Assembly (NCBI GenBank): GCA_036362985.1
Contig: JAYGXS010000003.1
Location: forward strand, 86,033-150,032
Direction: 5' to 3'
DNA: 64,000 bases
DNA from: Ligula intestinalis
Taxonomy: Eukaryota > Platyhelminthes > Cestoda > Diphyllobothriidea > Diphyllobothriidae
Shown here: piece by piece, positions 10,692-21,924 of the stretch
Layout of the letters: the number at the start of each line of letters is the position of its first letter
Position numbering within the stretch: position 1 is the stretch's first letter
Notes under the pieces: generated by a model
Told to the model about the DNA's origin: nothing
Seen by the model: only the letters and a program-made list of their open reading frames with translations
Databases searched by the model: none
Translations under genes and position numbers: made by a program

Positions 10692-11582
10692 GTAGTTCAA
10701 GTGAATATCCTTATTTTTAAATATATGACCTCCTTTGAGCGTTCGTGATCCATGTTGGTTGCACTTCGAACCCACCTTATTCCATTCGGCGGTAATCCTT
10801 TAATCTACAATTTTTAAGATGCGAGTCTATGTCCACCGGATTGTAATAGGTCCTGGTTTTTATGTAAAATAAGTAAGAATTCAGCATACTCGTATTCCTT
10901 TCCCTTATTGTAAACAGGTTCCAAACTAAAACACAGTTTGCCTGCTGCCCGTTGGTCTAACGTGTCTTCTGTCTTCGCTGGAAGTAAAGCACGTCGGAAC
11001 CGGTTTTTCTGCCTTTATTGGTTGAATTACATCCCGTTCTATCGTCGCTGCTAGTAACAAAACACTTTTAAACTTGCAAAGATGCCCATCAGAGAATTCA
11101 AAAGAGCTCACCAAATGCTTTCCTGAGGACAATTTTAATCAATACGCCTGTTTAGCTCTCATATGCTGCAAGACATTTCCCATGATTGTTTCACCGATAG
11201 TAAGTTTACAGAAGACCAGGCTTGCGCTGCATCTACCGCACATACTCTTGCCTTGCCCAATTGGCTCCGATTCAACACAATTTTCGGACGACCGAAAAGA
11301 AGCTCGAACGTGGTGGCTTAGAAAGCGAAGCCGCGCGACTACGAGTGACACAGTCGACCTTGTTGCACAGTGTATCAAGCATTCGGAAGGATCGCTTGGA
11401 CTGCAAATCGGTTAGACTACCATAAAGACCACATTGCGAAGGAACCATTCCAGCCCTAATCGCAATCCTAAGGATGGCCTAATTATCCCATCAGTTGGCA
11501 ACCTTGCGAGACTCGAGCTTTAGCGAGTCGCGATTGATTCAAATTCGTCAGACTATTTTCGGATAGCAGTCCTATTTATTAT

Positions 11583-12237
11583 ACTGACCCCAAGATTTGG
11601 CGTTCGATCCCGTATGTCAAAAACGTATCGGAAGCAGTCGGCCGCCTTCTCGCACCACTTGGAGTTGGAGTCGCACACAGGCCGGAGGCAACCATAAGGC
11701 GTCAGATAATGAAGCCGAAAGACCCACTGCCACGGCAAGAAATATCTGGGGTCGTCTACAGGATCTGGTGCAGTTGCGGTCAAAGCAACTATGTCGGAGA
11801 AACTGGCAGACTTCTCAAGACGCGAATTGCCGAACACGCGGCTGCAGTACGGCGAAATGATGCCAATTCTCAAGTTGCGGCTCATTCGACGAGACCCGGC
11901 CACACCTTCAAATTTAATGAGGCCGAAATTCTCGCAAGAGATGACAATCGGGTGAGCCGAGAACTACTTGAGTTATGGTTCATGGGCCCCCAATCCATCA
12001 ACAAGTGCAACGATTTGCCCAATCCATATTCAATCCTGAGATTCAATGTGGCAAAAGCAAGCCGTCACTTGAGGAATGGGCAGGCCACTGCCTCATCGTA
12101 CGCCAACACCGGGGAGCCAGACGGCCGAGCAATCATCATGCCCGAGCTCACCGCCCGTGACGAAAGTTCAACAGGTCAGAGCCCGCATGCCGTCCAACAA
12201 GCAGTCCACGCACAAGAAGGCAATTAACGTTGATTGT
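11583..12237 (+). mobile_element. Penelope-like element (family B) connector plus GIY-YIG fragment
   Basis: From 11599 the frame reads IWRSIPYVKNVSEAVGRLL, GVGVAHRPEAT and MKPKDPLPRQE. The endonuclease follows (GVVYRIWCSCGQSNYVGETG.. RIAEHAAAV.. AHSTRPGHTFKFNEAEIL.. VSRELLELW). The stretch 11709-12227 is a single open frame of 172 residues, the best-preserved GIY-YIG domain in the window. The Cys pair around YVGET is typical of PLE nucleases. RT is absent. It sits in the intron between exons c and d. Confidence 0.85.
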
Positions 12238-12322
12238 CGCTGTATGCTTGCAGTAATGACTGTGTCCTATAAATACTGCAAACGTCTGTGCATACTTTAC
12301 CTTTCTGCTACTCATGTCTCTG

Positions 12323-12356
12323 GTGACGAATCCGCGACGGATATCGAAACGTCAGG
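12323..12356 (+). ncRNA. Hammerhead ribozyme motif, PLE B type
   Basis: GTGACGA (first core base changed) at 12323-12329 is followed by a perfect 5-bp stem II ATCCG/CGGAT with loop CGA, then ATC, GAAA (12346-12349) and CGTCAGG. ACGT after GAA is self-complementary. The tail AATAAACATATTGTCCCAGCGATCG is shared with the solo copy at 21000. It lies about 90 bp downstream of the PLE B frame. Confidence 0.7.
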
Positions 12357-12693
12357 CGAATAAACATATTGTCCCAGCGATCGAGTCTTCTTCTTCTTCT
12401 CAATACTGAGCAGTGTTCTAATGTACCGTTGCGATGGATGCTTCATGGTCAACTCACTCGCTCTCCCCTGACTCGTGCACTAGTCTACTATCCGTACCTG
12501 TCAGTCAATTAGTCACGTGAGTTGCATCATGCTCATGGAAAGGCGAATGAGTCCCACGGAATAAGGAAAGGAGTATGTTCCGTACTTGTTCGGCGAACAC
12601 CCCTCTACCCTCGTTTACTTACTATCTGTCAGTTGTAATTTCTGAAGCTAGTTAGCCGTTGTATTACCCTTTATTATTTTCTGCGTCTTTTAG

Positions 12694-12921
12694 GTTGATG
12701 GACGCGTCTCCCTCCACACGCCGCTATCTTCCCAGCAGTCGACACTGATAGCCCAAGCTCGTCGGCGGAGCATTCCTCGGGTGATGACTGGGAACTACCA
12801 GACGACGCAGCCCTGGACGTTGCCGGTTTCCGCGCAAAATGGTAGTCCCCCAGAGTTATTAACGTCACGACAGCTCCCAGCCAGACATCGGCTCATCAGT
12901 GGTTCTCTGAAGCAACAACAA
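12694..12921 (+). CDS. Ankyrin-repeat protein, exon d
   Basis: 76 codons, phase 0-0. The acceptor is a strong pyrimidine tract with TTTTAG at 12688-12693, and the donor is CAA|GTACGC at 12922. The product is Ser/Gln/Arg-rich (VDGRVSLHTPLSSQQS.., GSLKQQQ at the end). No domain is recognised. Confidence 0.7.
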
Positions 12922-13957
12922 GTACGCAGCCAGGGGAGAGAAGGCTTACTTAGGTTTACAATAATTTTTTCAACGGGTCCATCCGCTCTCAAAGAAAAGT
13001 CTGGTCATATTGGCCTTAGGGCGTATAAAGTGTACTAAGAAGACAAAATGTCACTTCTCCGCCACAGACTTCATAAAAAGAACGGGCAAATAATTTGATA
13101 ATTAATTGGCCTTTGGAAATATTATCAGTCGAGTAGGATTGCCTTGTCTTTGGTCCTACAGGATAATAAAAACATCAGCGTTGGTTTTAAAAGCCTCAGT
13201 TACAATACTCCTTAATTATAAGTGTATGTATTACTGTAATTGCTAAAACAGAATAAGTGCTGAATATCTCGGAAGGAAGTCTACTTTACAACGAAGGTGT
13301 TTGGTCAACACAGGGCTGGGTTGCTCGATTTAAGACCGTTTCCTGACCTTTTTTTCTGACAGCACAAAACGAGAAATTCTAACGAGGAACCCTGATTAGA
13401 CATTCGCGTATAAAGTAATATTTAGTCAGACAAGAGGCACTTTGTAGGCAAGTTCTTTTTTACTTGCTACTTTACAGCTGAGTGAAACCTAGATCCAAGT
13501 GAAAGTTTAGATAGGTGAAAATGTGTTCACAGGTATAATTAACAAACACCAATGTCCTATTTCGCGTACTAGCTGACGTATACCAGTCATACGTCTCTCA
13601 CAGAGCTAGTTGAGCTGAATCAGCTGGCAGCTTGATCGGTTGAGTATTCTGATCAACGTTCCATCCCCTGAGCAGCTGACTTAAGCTTGACAGCTTACGA
13701 TTGGAAATGATCAGCATCACTGATTGGACTTAATTGCAGGCTTTGATAAGAGTTCCATATTTTTATTGCAGTTTAGGTCTAGAGCTCTTGGAGGGGTCAT
13801 GTAGCAGATGGCAGTAAGCAGTAATTAAGGAGTGGTTTCGACGTGCGCATGAGACACTGAAGCTAGAAGTCATCGCTTAATTTCCATCGTCTAGAGGCCA
13901 ATTTTATGTGTCTTTCTTCCTCGTGCCTATCTTTCAATTATGCTGTTCCCCTTTCAG

Positions 13958-14203
13958 CAATTCCGTCAGAAGACCACTGAGCCTGACCATCTAGGTTTAT
14001 CATGGTCAGACTATCAACAAACGCCGGACATAAGGGGTGACGGCGTCGTAGTACCAGCAACAGCAATACCTCGGGTTCGAGACCTTCGTTCTCCCTTTTC
14101 GGAACTCAGACAGTCCCTAGAGGCGGCAGTACTTAATTCTCGCACAAAGAAAGGAGGTTCCTGTTGTTCTGCGCCCCAGCCCGAGCAAGTCCCTCAGTGC
14201 GGG
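13958..14203 (+). CDS. Ankyrin-repeat protein, exon e
   Basis: 82 codons, phase 0-0. Acceptor CCCCTTTCAG ends at 13957 and donor GGG|GTAAGC is at 14204, both close to consensus. The translation begins QFRQKTTEPDHLGLSW and includes a hydrophilic stretch (FSELRQSLEAAVLNSR) that could form a short helix. No domain is recognised. Confidence 0.75.
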
Positions 14204-14563
14204 GTAAGCTGGTGAACTTTTCGTTTCCTTATGTTACAATATCCAGTCACTTCTGTTCATTGTGAAGATGCTTTCTTGGAGCTACATTCAGACCGACGAG
14301 GCTGCCTTAACCACTGCGTTTATACTCACCTCCGGTATCCTTGAATCTTTATTGTCATGGAAGCACAGGAAGATGGGTCAGTTAGACATGATGTGAGTTG
14401 CTCCATTAAAGAAAATTCACGCTTGGGTTAGAAGGGGTCTCATTTTCCGGATCATGATCGGAAGCTCGTGTGTTACTTCCTAGTATTCTTTCAGTCCCGA
14501 AACCCGCTTACTATCCCATTCATCATACGGCCTACATCTGCGATCCTGTGACCTTCGTTTTAG

Positions 14564-14956
14564 CAACCCGACATTGAGGCTGTCACTCCATCCAGCATGC
14601 AAAACGGTACACCTACTGAGTCAACGTCACTCTCGAAGTCAGGTGTCAGATACGGCCATCAGCAAGCGTCTGCGTTGAGGAACGAATTACCTGTGGGGGC
14701 AGGGTCTGCTTTTACCACCAGAAGAGATGAAGAGCCTCCGATGCTGCGGAGGACCCCGCCACAAGTACCAACCATCGCACAGGGCCCTCCCTTGGCCGGT
14801 TCAACCGGCCATTGCACTGCCTTTTTACCAACCTCATCGCTCCCCGATGCTGGCTTTGCAGATGTGTCGGAGGAGGACTTGACGGCATATGACGAATATT
14901 TTATGCGACAAACTTCTGTGCAGTCTTACCCACGCAGTTTAGGCTTCGTCCGACAG
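14564..14956 (+). CDS. Ankyrin-repeat protein, exon f
   Basis: 131 codons, phase 0-0. Acceptor TTCGTTTTAG ends at 14563 and donor CAG|GTGAGT at 14957 is perfect. The product is Ser/Thr/Pro-rich, with an acidic segment (DVSEEDLTAYDEYFM) that might be a short interaction motif. Confidence 0.75.
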
Positions 14957-15920
14957 GTGAGTTAAACACCTTTGTCTGAAACTACACTTTTTGGCTTACT
15001 TAAATGATGTCATTTTTACTTGCAAATGAACCCGGGCCGGTTCGGCAAATCTCAGATTACGGAAAAGTTCGAGACGAGGCTCCGCGTCTGATCTCATCCT
15101 CCATCCACTTGATATGCATAACCAAATAATTAGGAAGACTGGAAGGCATAGGATAGATCCAGTCCTTTATTCTTCGCTTTAACCGTGCGACTGAACTCTC
15201 TGGGCGCAATAGAGGTAGCCTTCGAGGACTGCTATCGGGTGGTTTTCTGTATGAAGGTCATTTTTTATTGGTCCTTTTTGCGATATTGATGGTTCGTGTG
15301 CAATGAGGGGCCGAAGCTTTGGCGGGTACCTTCCCCCAAATGTCATTAAACGCATGACTTCAGACCGGGGCATCGTAAATCAGGTGAGTAGATTGTTGGC
15401 TTTCGTTCAAGTCTTGTCCTTGCAGTAGTAGGCTCGAGACCAACAGAGGCTAGCGAAGTTTTCAAAAATTGCTCAAACGAAGCAGCTAATTTTTTTTTCA
15501 AAAAACAGATACTTATTAAATTTTTGATTATGGGATTTTTATGAACTTTGCAAATTTTCATTTAAATTCGATCGCATTTTTTAGTAATGCTTTTATAGAG
15601 CACACAACAAGCGACACTCTATGGGAAAGTCCATGCTTTCAAAGAGTGCGGTTTTTGCAGGTTACCAAAAATGAATGCATTTAAAACCCAGAATCGTTGC
15701 GAATCCGAAATACTGTGGAGGTAGTGGTAGGTTACAGGTTATGCTCTTTGGTTTATAAATGCATAGTCTGAGCTGGTTTGCTTTATTATACCATAAATCG
15801 GGGAAAAAACTTATGTTTTTAACTGCCACAGTCATATAAAAGCACGCACAAAATGGGCTTATCGTTGGCTTTCTCATGTAAATTCGTTTTATTTATTAAG
15901 AATTGCTTTTTGTTGATTAT

Positions 15921-16699
15921 TACAGGGGTATTCGTTTATATAGACCCCTATATACATTTATATAGACCCCTGTAGGCATTTATATAGACCCCTGTATGCA
16001 TTTATATAGACCTCTGTATGCATTGTAATATTTCGTCGGGCACCAAGGCAATTGAATTCGTATAAATTCTCCGGATGTTTAGTAGTGTGGGTGTATTTCT
16101 TTCTACAGGCACCAATGACAACCACTTTATCGATTTATTGATTTTTTTTCATGATTCTTGAAACGGTGGACTGTGACGTCGGCAGCTGCAGGATCCCCAA
16201 TTCTTGAATGATTTCTCTCTCCGCCATCTCGTTTCGGGCACTGACCATCTCAGCAACAAGCTGCTTAGTTGTTTCCAATGTTTGTTTCGGCCTTCTCTTC
16301 TGATAAGCGGTTTTAAAATCTCGCTTGTAATTTTCATTCTTGTTCAGGTTTTTTGCAATTTTTTTGACTGTCGAATAAGACAAGTTGAGTGTCTCGCCTA
16401 CCCTCTTCAGAGGGATTTCCTGCTCAATATTGAGTAGCAAATCCCTCAAAACGAGATGACCGAGAGAGAAATCTTTAAAGAATTGGGGATCCTGCAGGTG
16501 CCGAGGTCACAATCCACCGTTTCAAGAATCATGAAAAAAACCAATTCCTCGAGAAAGCGGTTGTCAATGGTGCCTGTAGAAAGAAATGCACCCACACTCC
16601 TAAACATCCGGAGAATTTATGCGAATGCAATTGCCTTGGTGCCCGACGAAAATATTACAATGCATACAGGGATCTATATAAATGAATACCCATGTAATA
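15921..16699 (-). mobile_element. Tc1/mariner-like fold-back transposon remnant
   Basis: The ends are inverted repeats beginning TACAGGGGTATTCG (left) and ending GAATACCCATGTA (right), with TA at the borders as expected for the IS630-Tc1-mariner superfamily. Left arm (about 15921-16225) and right arm (about 16455-16699) are near-complementary over about 240 bp. The minus-strand frame 16449-16135 encodes two helix-turn-helix segments (IPLKRVGETLNLSYSTVKKI and EIIQELGILQLPTSQSTVSR), like a transposase DNA-binding domain. The plus arm encodes the second helix-turn-helix and a stretch ending NIRRIYANAIALVPDENI. The DDE catalytic core is missing, so it is non-autonomous. Confidence 0.65.
15929..16024. 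repeat. 22-bp tandem repeat in left arm of the fold-back element
   Basis: About four copies of a 22-bp unit around CATTTATATAGACCCCTGTA, with small differences. The right arm holds a single copy, so the array expanded after the arms duplicated. Confidence 0.8.
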
Positions 16700-17529
16700 T
16701 AGTTTAAGTTCAATTAAGGCTGCATTACAGCACACGAAAACCCCATACTTTTGTGATGTAGGACAGATGGCATTAGAGATTAAATGGGTGATGCACATTA
16801 AGAGAAAGTAAAACATTGCAAATGCTTAATGTATAAAAGTGTATGATTATTTGAATAATTATTTAACTTTAATGAGAAGTAACACCAAAACATTGAAATA
16901 GGCCCAATTTTGCCCACATGGACACAGCCGTCGACTCTACGTTATGTCTATAGAGTGGACTAGTGAGCCATCTTGCGTAAATATTCGGTTATTAAAAAAA
17001 GACATAGTTGACCTTAAAGTAAACTTCCACCATTAACATCATTCATTTTCTTGCTATGCAAGCATAAGTTGGACGAACATCTACACATTTTCTATTTATT
17101 TCACACATACCGGGTTGCTTGTCCATGATAAGATCCCAGCCTTAAAATCTTCCATTACCAACCTCCTTTTTTTCAGAATCCTGAGGCTAGTGAGCTTACA
17201 TAACCTCGCGTTGCCATTCTGGAATTTTGTTTCGCGCTAACACTTTTTGAAATCCTGTGTAGGTAATCCTTTCTGATCGTAAATGCGTTACATAATTTTG
17301 ACTCACATTTCATGAAATCGGTCACTGTAATCCTCACAGGGCAATCCTCAAATATGAACTTTCATTCGATTCGCTTTGGCGACGAAAAAATAGTATTTCA
17401 AGTTTATATCTGAGGATTACCCTGTTCCTCGGGGATGCCGGATGGGAATTCGGCTTTGAGCCTAGTGGCTTTCTATTGGCTAGTGTAAGGCACTAAACGT
17501 TCTGGTTGCGGACCATTATGTTTTTGAAT

Positions 17530-17730
17530 AAGTAGAGCCAATAGCTGCGACAAGAACCTTATTCGTTCGATGTTTCGGATTCCAGTTTGACCTCACCTTT
17601 GGAGATAGCATCTTCCACGGAGAGCATTCGATCCCCTTCTAGGTGGGTTCGACCTTGCATCTTAAAAGTCAGCTGAATAGAGTTCTTGCCACAGCTATCG
17701 TGTCCTTTTCCTCTCAATTACTTCCTGGGG
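17530..17730. repeat. Decayed inverted hammerhead/PLE B ends
   Basis: The minus strand around 17600-17535 reads GGAATCCGAAACATCGAACG, then AATAAGG..CTTGTCGCAGCTAT, resembling the GAAAC..AATAAA..TTGTCCCAGCGATC ends of PLE B. The plus strand at 17680-17730 repeats a TTCTTGCCACAGCTATCG..CTTCCTGG tail. The core boxes have mostly decayed. Confidence 0.35.
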
Positions 17731-18649
17731 CTCGTATTATGTTTGTATTAACAAGTGATGTTAGTTTTTCCTTTTTCACAACCGATCATCCGAAGAATCT
17801 GAATGCCTTTCAAAAGAAGGAAAAACAAGGTATTTCCGGAAGAGCTTTCTTTCTGGATGGATGCGACGGTTTCCTTTTTGTATTGGTTGTATGGATAAAG
17901 AAGGTTATTTGAGCACGAAAACAATGTGTTTATAATGCGTGCAATAGTCCACCGTGGTTGCAATAACAGAAAATGGCCACGCCATTATAAATGACTTGAG
18001 TCGATCTGGCGCTGGCATGCATATTTTTGTGATTGATCATTTACTAGCTTCTAAGCTCTTATAAGTTAAGCCGCCTAGTACTGCTACCTCCTCTAATGGC
18101 CGATGCATTTACGAGTGAGAAAGCTCCGAATAACGCTGCTAGATCAACTGTCTACTCTACTCGGGTTTCTTTGTGGTACGTGTTTCGGAGCCGTGAATTC
18201 GCCTAAGCCACATCCTGTGCCGCACGCATGCGCCAGTGCGAGTTTGAGAGCTTAATTGAAATCTCGTTGCACCTTGACCTCTTTCGTTACCGCCCTGACT
18301 AACCACGGGGTTAACTCACACCTTCATTATCTCATGTCAGAAAGGCGTCTAAAACCCAAAAGGAGTTGACTGAATAGTCACCGAAAATCGATATTGATAA
18401 AGTCAGCTCGAAAATACACCTATCCGGATGGATGTCTATTGTACTTTTTTTATGCCGCCTGGAAATCACATTTTCATTACCACTTACTTCCAACCTGCCC
18501 ACAATTTTTAACAAATTAACAATTACTTAATGATAATCTAGCGTTGCCGTGCGTTAAACTTTGTCCTATGCCAAAAACGAAAGCTTTTGACTATAGAAGT
18601 TAATATGCGAGTTCCAGGAAGCAGTTCAGAAAAAGAAGATGCGATCACT

Positions 18650-18715
18650 GGAACAAGAGTTTTATTTTCCTGACGTTTTGGATTCCGTCGGAAATCCCTG
18701 ATCAAAGTTAATGGT
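18650..18715 (-). ncRNA. Hammerhead motif of PLE B type, mutated
   Basis: The minus strand reads TTGATCAGGGATTTCC, then GGAATCC, AAAACGTCAGG and AAAATAAAACTCTTGTTCCAG. Stem II is preserved, but GAAAC is AAAAC and the CTGANGA box is lost. It is the 3' end of the PLE B fragment at 18785-19265 and forms an inverted pair with 19296. Confidence 0.55.
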
Positions 18716-18784
18716 AGATCTGAATCATGCGCAGATAGGGATGGCACTTGCACAGATTCCACGACATTCATAGTTTGAAGCGGA

Positions 18785-19265
18785 CATTCGAGTGCGCACT
18801 GTAATTATCCACTCCTATAGGCACCCCTAGGGTCTAAATTAGTGTGGTGATGGGTTGACATTTTGCGTTTGTCTCATTAATTGCCGAGATTTCCTTATCT
18901 TTTTCGGATGCGAGCTTACTAATTGTGCAATAATTATAGTCGCTGTCGTCGCAGTTTTTGGTGCTGGGCCCGGCCCTTCCCACGTGACGGATTCCCTTGC
19001 TCCGACAATGTCTCAGTACACCGTATGGGAACGCCAAATCGCTGCGCCTGTTAATGGACTGCGGGTCTGACTCGAGCAGCTCTCGGCTCACGCGGTTGTC
19101 ACCTCTTTCGAGGATATCGGCCTCGTTAAACTTGAAAATATGGCCAGGTCCCGTCGTGTGAGCTGCAACCTGGGAGTTGGCGTCTTTCTTTCGCACCGTC
19201 GCTGCATGTTTGGCCATTAGCATCCGGAGTTATCCTCCAGTTTCTCTGACGTAGTTGTATTGTCC
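18785..19265 (-). mobile_element. Penelope-like element (family B) GIY-YIG C-terminal fragment
   Basis: Minus-strand frame 19223-18834 (129 codons) begins inside the endonuclease (KHAATVRKKDANSQVAAHTT, GPGHIFKFNEADILERGDNR, VSRELLES) and continues into the family tail (KLASEKDKEISAINE). About 80% of residues match the copy at 11850-12000. The RT and the YVGET part are missing or decayed (VGET-like remnant at about 19245). The copy is enclosed by inverted hammerheads within a host intron. Confidence 0.8.
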
Positions 19266-19295
19266 GGTGAACGACTCCAAAATATTCTACTGCTA

Positions 19296-19336
19296 CCTAT
19301 GATTAAGAATTTCCCATTGGAATGCGAAACGTCAGG
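19296..19336 (+). ncRNA. Hammerhead motif of PLE B type
   Basis: CCTATGATTAAGAATT, loop, AATGC, GAAA (19326-19329), CGTCAGG. GAAACGTC is intact, the CTGANGA box is replaced by CTATGATTA as in the 2035 copy, and stem II has a weak pair. The tail (AATTAAAACTCCTGTTCCAGTGGTCGC) follows. Confidence 0.55.
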
Positions 19337-19643
19337 AAATTAAAACTCCTGTTCCAGTGGTCGCGCCTTCTTCTGAAGAAAACTTTTGTTGAATTTCCAA
19401 AATTATGTCGGTAATTGAAGACCACAGAAACACAATTTTCTCCTTCAATACCCTCTTATAACGTTCTCTTTTAACATGGCGATGCATCACTTATCGCCTT
19501 AAAGGCCAACTTGCGGGCACGAGCGTGGGCTTTTTTCCACCCTTGAAACTGTCACGGTGCACTATATTTCTGCACTCTCCAATGTAACTTTTGATTGGTG
19601 ATCACTGCAGGCAACTCTATTTCTCACTTTGCCTCACATTTAG

Positions 19644-20021
19644 GTGGCGCCACGCAGAGCCTCAGTTGAGAGTGAAGAGGCAAGCAGTGGGCAGAGGCCT
19701 TCTTTTTCGACAGATGCAAACCAACCTTGCATTTCTAAAACTTCCGACACAAAACGCTCTGCTGCGCTGTATTCACCTGCTTCGTCATTATTACGGGCCC
19801 CTCCAACGACAACTTTTGGCCACGTCGTGGCTGACTATAATGATCATTTAGCCTCACCGAGGATGGAGATCTCGCATAGGACAGAGTTTTCTGTGAACGA
19901 TAGGAGCGTTACCGCTAACCATCCGGTAGCAAAGTTTGGTGATCGCGTAACGACGAGAGCTCTGGTCAACTTGCCGGATATTTGTAGCAACGGCCGAGAT
20001 AATCCCTTGAAGGTCGCCAAG
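19644..20021 (+). CDS. Ankyrin-repeat protein, exon g
   Basis: 126 codons, phase 0-0. Acceptor CTCACATTTAG ends at 19643 and donor AAG|GTGAGA is at 20022. The translation is Ser/Thr/Ala-rich (VAPRRASVESEEASSGQRPS ...) with no recognised domain and no stops, continuing the disordered tail. Confidence 0.75.
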
Positions 20022-20639
20022 GTGAGATTTAGTGCCCCAAGAGGAAGTCTCCAGAGGTTTTCCATTTAAATTTTCTCATTTCCTTCTAGCCCGCAATGAC
20101 ATTTAAGGGGCTGATATATACACATTTGTGGTCAAGGATACTCAAACAGTAACCGAAAGATATAAGCAACCATTGAAGTTTTATTTGGCGTCTTCAAGCT
20201 TGAACACTGACCTAGATTTCTCCCAGAATAGCCGGTTTTAGAGTAACTACTGTTTAACGGCAGTGCAATAGACATCAATAATTTTATCACTGATCAGTCA
20301 TATTCGTACTACTCAAAAGAAACTACAATTGACACAGAGGTGTTTGTGGATTGAGCGCACCCATTTATTTAGTACCAAACACAATTCCATCCCTATTTCA
20401 AACGATTTCATTGAAGTTGGAAGAATCTGAACTTTTAGTTCTTTACAGTTACTGGAAACCGCAGATAAAGATAACCAGCGGTGATATTTCGCAGCCTAAA
20501 GTACTCAGTCAGAAATTTAGATCATCGATTTTATTTAAATTCCGTATTAAATCCTCTGAACAGAGGTCCTCTGTTAGAGCTTCACAGACAGCAATACTTT
20601 TCTACTTATTTATCCAATTGTTTTCTCCCTTTTTCAAAG

Positions 20640-20782
20640 GATGGCCTGGATATGAGTGCTTTCGACACGGTATGTTCTAGAGGGCTCGCTGGAAACGCTT
20701 CCAGGGGTCATCCACAGACTTCCCAAACGCTTCCTTCGCCGTCAATAACGGACGTGAACAGACCAAGGAGCTTGCCTTTCAA
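20640..20782 (+). CDS. Ankyrin-repeat protein, exon h (3' boundary uncertain)
   Basis: Acceptor TTTTTCAAAG ends at 20639, and the entering phase is 0 (DGLDMSAFDT..). Two donors are possible: GTATGT at 20670, giving a 10-codon phase-0 exon, or GTGCGT at 20783, giving 47 codons plus two bases. Ser/Pro-rich coding-like sequence continues to about 20780, favouring the longer form. If unspliced, the frame ends at a stop at 20910-20912, and AATAAA at 20892-20897 lies just before it. No later exon could be assigned. Confidence 0.55.
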
Positions 20783-20999
20783 GTGCGTTTGGTTTTTTTG
20801 TCCAGTCCGCAATAAATGCTTGAAGTTCAGTTTATGTCCACCTTTGCTAAGCCATCCGAAAGCTTTCCCTGTATATTTCTATTCCGTTCTTAATAAATCA
20901 CAGCTATTTTAAGATTAGTCAATTGAATCGGTCATTTTACTCAGAAATCTTTACACGAGAAGCTCTTAACACGGTAAGGTTACTAATGGACGCTCGCCA

Positions 21000-21090
21000 A
21001 TGATTCATCATCCGCGACGGATGTCGAAACTTCAGGCGAATTAGGATATTGTCCCAGCGATCGAGTATTCTTCTTCCTAATTGCTTTCTG
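21000..21090 (+). ncRNA. Solo hammerhead motif of PLE B type
   Basis: ATCCGCGACGGAT forms the stem II seen at 12330, followed by GTC, GAAA (21026-21029), CTTCAGGCG and the tail GGATATTGTCCCAGCGATCG. The CTGACGA box is decayed (TGATTCATC). No PLE coding sequence adjoins it. Confidence 0.55.
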
Positions 21091-21094
21091 GGAC

Positions 21095-21598
21095 ACGCAT
21101 GTTCGCTTGTATTGGCAATTACTTACAGTGTGCCCTAAACGGGCACGTGACTAGGAAATCATCACATAAGTAATAAATCCAGGAAGAGTACAAATTCCTA
21201 CATTTGGAGCCTAACGACAGTTCGACCGTCGATTTCGACGAGATCCACTCTGCGTGCCACGCAATAAGGCGGGCCAGCGACGATCACCTGTGCGTGAATA
21301 AGTTTTGATTGATAGTTAACTTTCGAAACATCTATCACGCTTTCTCTTCTCCCATCTACATGTGTCTGGTGTCAAGCCACAAGCAAGAAGACCGACGGCG
21401 GAGTCGGGTGGCGATGGCGGGCCTGCTTTTTTGCGGGCCACCACGCTTCCTCCCCCCTGTGTTTGGCGGTCATTGACGGGAACGCAACTAAATAACGCCT
21501 GCCGTACCCTGATCTGGCCCCGGTGTTGGTCTAGCGTATCTACCACGCGGCCTGTGTAAGGGCACTGAAGCGCTTGCCTAGCTCTAATATTCACCTAG
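21095..21598. other. GC-rich island without a recognised gene
   Basis: 21180-21590 is clearly GC-richer than its surroundings and carries an open minus-strand frame of 92 codons (21594-21316) lacking any recognised motif. It may be a repeat, since the neighbouring 21599-22240 is repetitive. I cannot assign it. Confidence 0.4.
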
Positions 21599-21810
21599 GT
21601 ATAAACTGGAAGGCAGGCATCTGATGGAATGTAATTTTAAGGGAAGATGTTCTTTAGGACATAAGATAAGTTTACTCAGTAAATTTTTGACGCTAGATCA
21701 CAAGGTCGTCTTTAGACTAGATAAGGTCTGCAACGAACAACGACGACTTTGGACGACTTATCTTATGTCCAAAAGATCGTCTTTTCTTAAAAATACACGG
21801 AGGTTGCAGC
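21599..21810 (+). repeat. Dispersed repeat with internal fold-back
   Basis: The start GTATAAACTGGAAGGCAGGCATC matches 30826-30950, with similarity continuing about 120 bp. Inside it, TTAGGACATAAGATAAGT (about 21652-21670) is the inverse of ACTTATCTTATGTCCAAAAG (about 21757-21776), so the transcript could fold into a hairpin. Confidence 0.6.
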
Positions 21811-21924
21811 CTTATTCTTAGCCCTTACCTTACCGTAAACACCCTTCAAACTATAAGCGTCAACGTTCTCTAACTTGCGTGCCCCAGGTTCTTGTTAAAA
21901 AGAAGACAAAAGTGCGATTACTTA

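Larger units (their letters stand above)
14962..19643. other. Large intron of the ankyrin gene with several insertions
   Basis: About 4.7 kb. It contains the Tc1-like fold-back at 15921-16699, hammerhead-like remnants at 17530-17730, and a PLE B fragment with flanking hammerheads at 18650-19340. Sequence at 14960-15900 and 16710-17520 is AT-rich with no recognised signal. Confidence 0.6.

Noticed and set aside
11212..11411. Open frame (TTEKKLERGGLESEAARLRV..) that could be a coiled-coil exon between ankyrin exons c and d
   Set aside because: The entering phase from acceptor 11212 would be 2, whereas exon c ends in phase 0, and the only donor (GTTAGA) is weak. I therefore did not add it to the gene.
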